Assembly (NCBI GenBank): GCA_001781025.1
Contig: MFJZ01000014.1
Location: 1 to 9,588, forward strand
Length of the DNA: 9,588 nucleotides
Source of the DNA: Candidatus Gottesmanbacteria bacterium RIFCSPLOWO2_01_FULL_49_10
Lineage (GTDB): Bacteria; Patescibacteriota; Microgenomatia; UBA10105; UBA927
Direction: 5' to 3'
Made by a program: the position numbers and the translations under genes. The notes under the pieces are model-generated. The model did not search any database, was not told the origin of the DNA, and saw only the letters and a program-made list of their open reading frames with translations. Positions 6,285 to 9,588 of this stretch are shown here, piece after piece. Numbering within the stretch: the first letter of the stretch is position 1; every line of letters starts with the position of its first letter.

Positions 6285-6342
6285 CCAGGTAGTAGAATTT
6301 CGACACGCTTTAGTTCTTTGCGCGTCACATTAGACCACCTGG
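6285..6342 (+). repeat. Imperfect 58-nt palindromic hairpin in the groES-groEL spacer (copy 1)
   Basis: The ends CCAGGT (6285-6290) and ACCTGG (6337-6342 with one C inserted, read ACCACCTGG from 6334) pair. Further inside, AAT pairs with ATT, GAC with GTC and CGC with GCG, around a TTTAGTTCTTT-like loop. Its first 20 nt, CCAGGTAGTAGAATTTCGAC, reappear in inverted orientation at 6425-6406 with 18 of 20 matches, so copy 1 and copy 2 belong to one repeat family. Confidence 0.7.
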
Positions 6343-6368
6343 ATGTATAGAAAAAATTTAGTTTAAAG

Positions 6369-6376
6369 AAAGGAGA
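6369..6376 (+). promoter_or_regulatory. Displaced ribosome binding site of groEL
   Basis: AAAGGAGA is a good SD, but 50 nt separate it from the groEL ATG at 6427. No in-frame start lies between (TAA at 6394-6396). The interval is occupied by a hairpin (6380-6423); if it folds, only about 3 nt on each side remain unpaired and the effective spacing becomes about 6 nt. Confidence 0.6.
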
Positions 6377-6379
6377 TTG

Positions 6380-6425
6380 AGGTTTCGCCAGCGTAAAACG
6401 CAAAGGTCGAAATTTCACTACCTGG
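6380..6425 (-). repeat. Palindromic hairpin between the groEL SD and start codon (copy 2, inverted)
   Basis: Read on the minus strand it begins CCAGGTAGTGAAATTTCGAC, 18 of 20 identical to copy 1. In the plus-strand RNA, AGGT (6380-6383) pairs with ACCT (6420-6423), TTCG (6384-6387) with CGAA (6408-6411), and GCGT (6391-6394) with ACGC (6398-6401) around an AAA loop. The element ends one base before the groEL ATG. Alternatively its right arm can pair with copy 1 over a distance, closing off the SD and the start codon. Confidence 0.65.
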
Positions 6426-6426
6426 T

Positions 6427-8079
6427 ATGGCAAAACAACTTAAATTTTCTGAAGATGCACGACAAGCACTTATTCGTGGTGTCAATATCTTAGCTAAAGC
6501 GGTAGTTACTACGCTTGGTCCCAAAGGACGAAATGTTGCTCTCGATAAAAAATGGGGAGCACCAAACGTGGTTCACGACGGCGTCACGGTTGCCAAAGAG
6601 ATTGAGCTTGAGGATCCGTTTGAAAACATGGGCGCGCAGCTTGTGAAAGAAGCAGCGAGCAAAACCAATGATGTGGCTGGTGACGGGACGACAACATCAA
6701 CACTTCTTACCCAAGCTATCGTAAACGCAGGGTTTAAAAATGTCACTGCTGGCGCTAACCCCATGATGCTTAAAGTCGGCATGGAAAAGGCAGTAGAGGC
6801 TGTGGTCGGCGAGATTAAAAAGATGAGCAAGACAGTCAAAGATGCTGATGTTGCCAAGGTCGCGACCATTTCCGCACAAGACGATAAGATCGGTAATCTG
6901 ATCGCGGAAGCCTTAACCCGCGTGGGCAAAGACGGGGTTGTAACGGTAGAAGAAGGTAAGGGATTGACGATGGAGATAGAGTACAAAGAAGGCATGGAGT
7001 TTGATAAAGGATACGCGAGCCCCTATTTCGTCACCATAGCCGAAAAAATGGAAGCGGAGATTAGCGATGCATATGTCCTGATAACCGATAAGAAAATTTC
7101 GGCGATCGGCGATCTCCTTCCATTTTTAGAAGGATTTATAAAAGTTTCCAAGAACTTAGTGATCATCGCTGATGAGATAGACGGTGAAGCACTTGCGACA
7201 TTGGTCGTCAACAAGCTTCGGGGTACTTTCAATGTTCTAGCTGTCAAAGCACCAGGTTTTGGTGACCGGAGAAAAGCAATGCTTGACGATATCGCAACTC
7301 TCACAGGAGGAACAGTAATTAGCGAAGACACAGGTAGGAAGCTTGAGAACGTTAAAATCGAAGACTGCGGTCGCGCTGATAAAATTTGGGCAGACAAAGA
7401 TAACTGCCGGATCATCGGTGGCAAAGGAACAAAGTCGGCGCTTCAGGCGCGGATCGCCCAGATCAGACGCGAAATGGATGCATCTACATCTGACTTTGAC
7501 CGCGAGAAGCTCCAGGAGCGGCTTGCCAAACTCTCAGGTGGCGTTGCGGTCATAAACGTCGGAGCAGCAACAGAAATTGAGCTTAAAGATAAGAAAGAGC
7601 GCGTCAATGATGCGGTTGCAGCTACAAAGGCCGCGCTTGAGGAAGGTATTATCGCCGGGGGCGGCGTATCGCTCCTTCGTGCACGGTTGGTACTCCCGAA
7701 GTTAAAAGATAGTTTGACTGACGCGGATGAAAAAGTTGGTGTCGATATTCTCTACCGCGCTCTTGGTGAACCCGTTCGCTGGATTGCCAAAAACGCAGGA
7801 GCAGATGACGGATGGGTCCTTAAGACCATCGAAGAATCCAAAGTTGCCGACTATGGTTTTAACGCCATGACGATGCAATTCGGCTCGATGCTTGCCGCAG
7901 GAATTTTGGATCCGGCCAAAGTCACGCGTACGGCAGTCCAAAATGCCGTATCAGTAGGGATGATGGTGTTGACGACCGAAGCGCTTATTTGCGACGTTCC
8001 TGAGAAGAAAGAAGCAGGGGCAGGTATGCCACCCGGCGGTATGGGGGGAATGGGTGGTATGGGAGGAATGGACTATTAA
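6427..8079 (+). CDS. groEL: Chaperonin GroEL (Hsp60)
   Basis: A 550-aa, full-length chaperonin subunit that forms the double-ring ATP-driven folding chamber capped by GroES. The N-terminus MAKQLKFSEDARQALIRG, TLGPKGRNVALDK, the ATP-binding GDGTTT, the apical-domain VKAPGFGDRRKAML, the catalytic aspartate region ELKDKKERVNDAVAATKAALEEGI, and GGGVSLLRA are all present in order. The C-terminus carries the flexible GGM repeat tail (GGMGGMGGMGGMDY). The start is fixed by the conserved N-terminus although the SD lies 50 nt upstream across a hairpin. It is co-transcribed with groES, and a terminator follows. The apical and intermediate region contains two cysteines (EDCGRADKI and KDNCRIIGG). I see no missing key residue. 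Confidence 0.98.
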   Translation: MAKQLKFSEDARQALIRGVNILAKAVVTTLGPKGRNVALDKKWGAPNVVHDGVTVAKEIELEDPFENMGAQLVKEAASKTNDVAGDGTTTSTLLTQAIVNAGFKNVTAGANPMMLKVGMEKAVEAVVGEIKKMSKTVKDADVAKVATISAQDDKIGNLIAEALTRVGKDGVVTVEEGKGLTMEIEYKEGMEFDKGYASPYFVTIAEKMEAEISDAYVLITDKKISAIGDLLPFLEGFIKVSKNLVIIADEIDGEALATLVVNKLRGTFNVLAVKAPGFGDRRKAMLDDIATLTGGTVISEDTGRKLENVKIEDCGRADKIWADKDNCRIIGGKGTKSALQARIAQIRREMDASTSDFDREKLQERLAKLSGGVAVINVGAATEIELKDKKERVNDAVAATKAALEEGIIAGGGVSLLRARLVLPKLKDSLTDADEKVGVDILYRALGEPVRWIAKNAGADDGWVLKTIEESKVADYGFNAMTMQFGSMLAAGILDPAKVTRTAVQNAVSVGMMVLTTEALICDVPEKKEAGAGMPPGGMGGMGGMGGMDY

Positions 8080-8084
8080 AACCA

Positions 8085-8115
8085 CTTTAAATTTAAAACT
8101 GTAAACTTTAAACTG
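8085..8115. repeat. TTTAAA-rich non-coding stretch after groEL
   Basis: CTTTAAATTTAAAACTG followed by TAAACTTTAAACTG. It shares the 12-mer AAACTTTAAACT with tsaD (256-267). It sits between the groEL stop and the terminator hairpin, and no gene is visible in it. Confidence 0.35.
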
Positions 8116-8140
8116 AAAGCTCCTCGAAAGAGGGGCTTTT
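8116..8140 (+). terminator. Rho-independent terminator of groESL
   Basis: AAAGCTCCTC pairs with GAGGGGCTTT (8130-8139) as a 10-bp stem with one G-U pair and a GAAA tetraloop, followed by a short T run (TTTT, 8137-8140, partly in the stem). It ends groESL and lies directly before the next promoter. Confidence 0.8.
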
Positions 8141-8154
8141 GGTATACTACGGGC
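8140..8154 (+). promoter_or_regulatory. Leaderless extended -10 promoter of the DUF5674-like gene
   Basis: TGG then TATACT (8143-8148) is an extended -10. The expected transcription start, 7 nt after the hexamer, is the A of the ATG at 8155, so the mRNA would have no leader. The block TATACTACGGGCATGAT recurs identically at 9477-9493. Confidence 0.65.
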
Positions 8155-8487
8155 ATGATTATTGTCCTTGATAATAAAGCAACCACGGAGCAAATTGCGG
8201 TAATGGCGCAAGATTACCATGGATATATTAAATTTGTCATTGATGTGTCAAAAAAGATATTGGCAGGTGGGGGAGAACGTCATGTTGATGGAGAACAGAA
8301 GTTATTGGAGGTTGGCTCGAAGCAGGAGAATCTTTGGGGTGGTGGCATAGATTGGGAAACCAAAGAAGTCGATTACAATTCCATGATTAACCTTCGGCCG
8401 TCGCAAGATAATCCCAGTCGAGATGTGTTGTCGCAGGAAATAAGAGAACAAATAGATAGTATCGTTGGAGAATTATTTGGATTATGA
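8155..8487 (+). CDS. DUF5674-like small protein, function unknown
   Basis: A 110-aa protein resembling the DUF5674 family, small proteins I associate with CPR bacteria and some other bacteria; the match is from memory of its conserved pattern. Visible blocks are FVIDVSKKILAGGGERHVDGEQKLLEVGSKQENLWGGG-type sequence (residues about 27-65), with the conserved HxDxE and GSKQENLWG portions, and NSMINLRPSQDNPSRDV (75-91), followed by a C-terminal helix. No catalytic motif is known to me, and it has no membrane segment or signal. The leaderless promoter and the preceding terminator support the start at 8155. Its TGA overlaps the ATG of the next gene (ATGA), making it the first gene of a three-gene operon. 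Confidence 0.8.
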   Translation: MIIVLDNKATTEQIAVMAQDYHGYIKFVIDVSKKILAGGGERHVDGEQKLLEVGSKQENLWGGGIDWETKEVDYNSMINLRPSQDNPSRDVLSQEIREQIDSIVGELFGL

Positions 8488-8789
8488 GGGACGTAAAGAT
8501 TATGGATATCGCAATGAACCTGTCTCGTATCGGCAATTGGGCAGCCGATGATTTTGACGGGAAACAGAAGCGGATTACAATATTTCTTGAGCAGACCAAC
8601 AGCTACTTACGTGGTATCGATATAACAGCATACCCTAAATCGACGCAAGAAGCGCTCACTCGTTTTGAGCAAGCATTTAATACGCTTCGCACACAATCAC
8701 CTCATACAAGTGAGGAAAGACTTCGCTGGGCGGATACAGTTCTTACCTGGAGCAACATCCTGACGCATAAGGCGAGAATAGGGGAATAG
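8484..8789 (+). CDS. Small helical protein of unknown function
   Basis: A 101-aa protein that I do not recognise. It reads as mainly helical and soluble: an N-terminal segment (MNLSRIGNWAADDFDGKQKRITIFLEQTNSYL, given here only as the region 11-42) and two further amphipathic helices (about 52-72 and 76-98). There is no membrane segment, cysteine pair or nucleotide motif. I prefer the start at 8484 because it overlaps the upstream stop (ATGA). The ATG at 8502, with a GAGGG 10 nt upstream, would give 95 aa. It lies between the DUF5674-like gene and the CPBP-like gene, with 1 nt to the latter, so the three are co-expressed. Confidence 0.65.
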   Translation: MRDVKIMDIAMNLSRIGNWAADDFDGKQKRITIFLEQTNSYLRGIDITAYPKSTQEALTRFEQAFNTLRTQSPHTSEERLRWADTVLTWSNILTHKARIGE

Positions 8790-8790
8790 T

Positions 8791-9423
8791 ATGGAATGGG
8801 GGAAACTCGCTCATCTCTTCGTCATTGTCCTCATGGGCTATCTTCCCTATAAAACAATTCAACGATTGCGGCCCGACGGGTTAGCGTCTATTTCGACGGG
8901 GCTAGCACTTCTGATGGCGATATGGTTTTTAGTTTTATCCGCGTTTCTCATTCTCCAAACGCCAAATCTTTTTATCAACGTATCGCCACTTCACATAGTC
9001 GTTTTCGGGATAACCGTGGCGATATGGTTTGCTGCGCCGTGGATACTACGTCGCATCGGCGCTTACCCAGTGAAAATCTTAGGAGATAATCCCAAATGGT
9101 ATATTCTGCGCGCTGAGCCCAAGACGTTTTTTCTTAAGTTTTGTGAAGTGCTCTTTCAGCAAACAATGTTTGCCCATCTCTTCTTTGAGGTACTCGTACC
9201 GATGTCTACCGTTTCACGCATGTGGTGGTTTACGGGTATCGTAGGTTTCCTCCACCTTTTCAACATATTTTTTGTTCCTTCAGGATGGTTTTTTTTCCTC
9301 GTGAGCATCCCCATGGGATTACTATTCAGTTGGCTTATCCTTGGAGGTTATATAACCATTACGACCATCATCCATCTTTGGTTTTATCTGTTGCTCGTGA
9401 GTTGGTACTGGTTGCGCCGATAA
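8791..9423 (+). CDS. Degenerate CPBP-like (Abi/CAAX protease-fold) membrane protein
   Basis: A 210-aa protein with about seven membrane segments (residues about 7-25, 35-55, 65-85, 112-135, 146-163, 165-185, 188-207). The second half follows the layout of CPBP (type II CAAX prenyl protease-like) proteins. CEVLFQQ (118-124) stands where EExxxR is expected, VGFLH (151-155) where FxxxH is expected, and IIHLWFY (193-199) where HxxxN/D is expected. One glutamate (E119) and both histidines (H155, H195) remain, but the first glutamate is Cys118, the arginine is Gln123 and the final Asn/Asp is Tyr199. It may therefore be a divergent or inactive member. GGGG (8781-8784) is a weak SD 6 nt before the ATG. 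It is the last gene of the three-gene operon. The family link is by motif spacing and is moderate. Confidence 0.6.
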   Translation: MEWGKLAHLFVIVLMGYLPYKTIQRLRPDGLASISTGLALLMAIWFLVLSAFLILQTPNLFINVSPLHIVVFGITVAIWFAAPWILRRIGAYPVKILGDNPKWYILRAEPKTFFLKFCEVLFQQTMFAHLFFEVLVPMSTVSRMWWFTGIVGFLHLFNIFFVPSGWFFFLVSIPMGLLFSWLILGGYITITTIIHLWFYLLLVSWYWLRR

Positions 9424-9426
9424 TCA

Positions 9427-9454
9427 TGTTACTATGTTTCGAAATATGGTAACA
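9427..9454. repeat. 28-bp near-perfect palindrome upstream of the HAD gene promoter
   Basis: GTTACTATGTTTC (9428-9440) pairs with GAAATATGGTAAC (9441-9453), plus T9427 with A9454. In RNA all 13 inner positions can pair, two as G-U. The centre is TTTCGAAA. No T-run follows the stem directly (T5 only at 9470-9474). It lies 3 nt after the stop of the membrane protein gene and about 48 bp before the predicted transcription start at 9489, so it could be an operator or a terminator without a T tail. Confidence 0.7.
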
Positions 9455-9473
9455 ATGAACAAGCCATTCTTTT

Positions 9474-9488
9474 TGCTATACTACGGGC
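9474..9488 (+). promoter_or_regulatory. Leaderless extended -10 promoter of the HAD gene
   Basis: TGC then TATACT (9477-9482), followed by ACGGGC and the ATG at 9489. The spacing to the ATG is the same as at 8143-8155, and the bases from TATACT to GAT after the start are identical in both. T5 precedes it, as TTTT does at the other site. Confidence 0.65.
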
Positions 9489-9588
9489 ATGATGAGCGGT
9501 ATTAAACTCGTTGCGCTTGATATCGAAGGTACGTTGACCCAGGAGGGGATTTGGTTGCGATTACATCATCTGGTTGGTATTTCTGACC
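9489..9588 (+). CDS. HAD-superfamily phosphatase, 5' end only
   Basis: The first 33 codons of a haloacid dehalogenase-type hydrolase; the rest is outside the window. LVALDIEGTLTQEG (residues 7-20) is HAD motif I, with the nucleophile Asp in DIEGT. The second acidic position is Glu rather than the common Asp, as in some phosphatases of the family such as enolase-phosphatase E1. The following WLRLHHLVGI suits a phosphoserine-phosphatase-like cap region, but the substrate cannot be told. The start is either ATG 9489 (leaderless) or the adjacent ATG 9492. Confidence 0.75.
   Translation, partial: MMSGIKLVALDIEGTLTQEGIWLRLHHLVGISD

Noticed and set aside
6346..6351. Separate promoter for groEL (TATAGA in the spacer)
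   Set aside because: There is no acceptable -35 and the spacing of the upstream TG is wrong for an extended -10. Read-through from the groES promoter is enough.
6285..6425. Integron attC site or CRISPR-like array in the groES-groEL spacer
   Set aside because: There is no integrase, no attC core pattern and no regular spacer; the copies are inverted, not direct.
6573..6995. A 140-aa open frame antisense to groEL, and a similar 133-aa frame at 7023-7424
   Set aside because: Both mirror groEL codons, are low in complexity (serine/alanine/leucine-rich) and match no family. The groEL reading is certain.

Overview
The window looks like a chromosomal segment of a Patescibacteria/CPR bacterium, most likely Parcubacteria-like. 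This is an inference from gene content and style: a DUF5674-type small protein, a membrane-anchored solute-binding protein with a proline-rich cytosolic tail, a VanW protein, a wHTH-nucleotidyltransferase of a type common in CPR genomes, several ATGA overlaps, many genes without a Shine-Dalgarno (SD) site, apparently leaderless promoters, and dispersed palindromic repeats lying inside genes. No rRNA, tRNA, CRISPR array, transposase or phage gene was seen.

Layout. Positions 1-1630 (minus strand) hold a three-gene cluster read right to left: a nucleotidyltransferase-fold cytidylyl/adenylyltransferase (1211-1630), a 100-aa membrane protein (898-1200), and tsaD for the tRNA t6A modification (1-901, running off the left edge, joined by an ATGA overlap). 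Positions 1631-1833 are a non-coding, repeat-rich gap. A VanW-family cell-envelope protein (1834-3264, minus) diverges from a membrane-anchored family-1 solute-binding protein (3284-4903, plus). The latter is followed 7 nt later by a nucleotidyltransferase-domain protein (4911-5903).

Positions 5878-8140 are the chaperonin unit: a near-consensus promoter overlapping the upstream stop codon, a CIRCE-like inverted repeat over the transcription start, a perfect SD, groES (5983-6279), an unusual 147-bp spacer with two related hairpins in inverted orientation around a displaced SD, groEL (6427-8079), and a rho-independent terminator. Positions 8155-9423 are a tightly packed three-gene operon (DUF5674-like, unknown helical protein, degenerate CPBP-like membrane protein) driven by an apparently leaderless promoter. 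After a 28-bp palindrome, an almost identical promoter drives a HAD-family phosphatase that runs off the right edge.

The best leads are: (1) the CIRCE variant with compensatory changes on the groESL promoter; (2) the paired hairpins between groES and groEL, one of which folds out most of the long gap between the groEL SD and its start codon; (3) a dispersed repeat family that has expanded tsaD in frame, with two copies translated in two different frames; (4) a duplicated leaderless-promoter module with a conserved ACGGGC spacer. I saw no clear new defence or mobile system.
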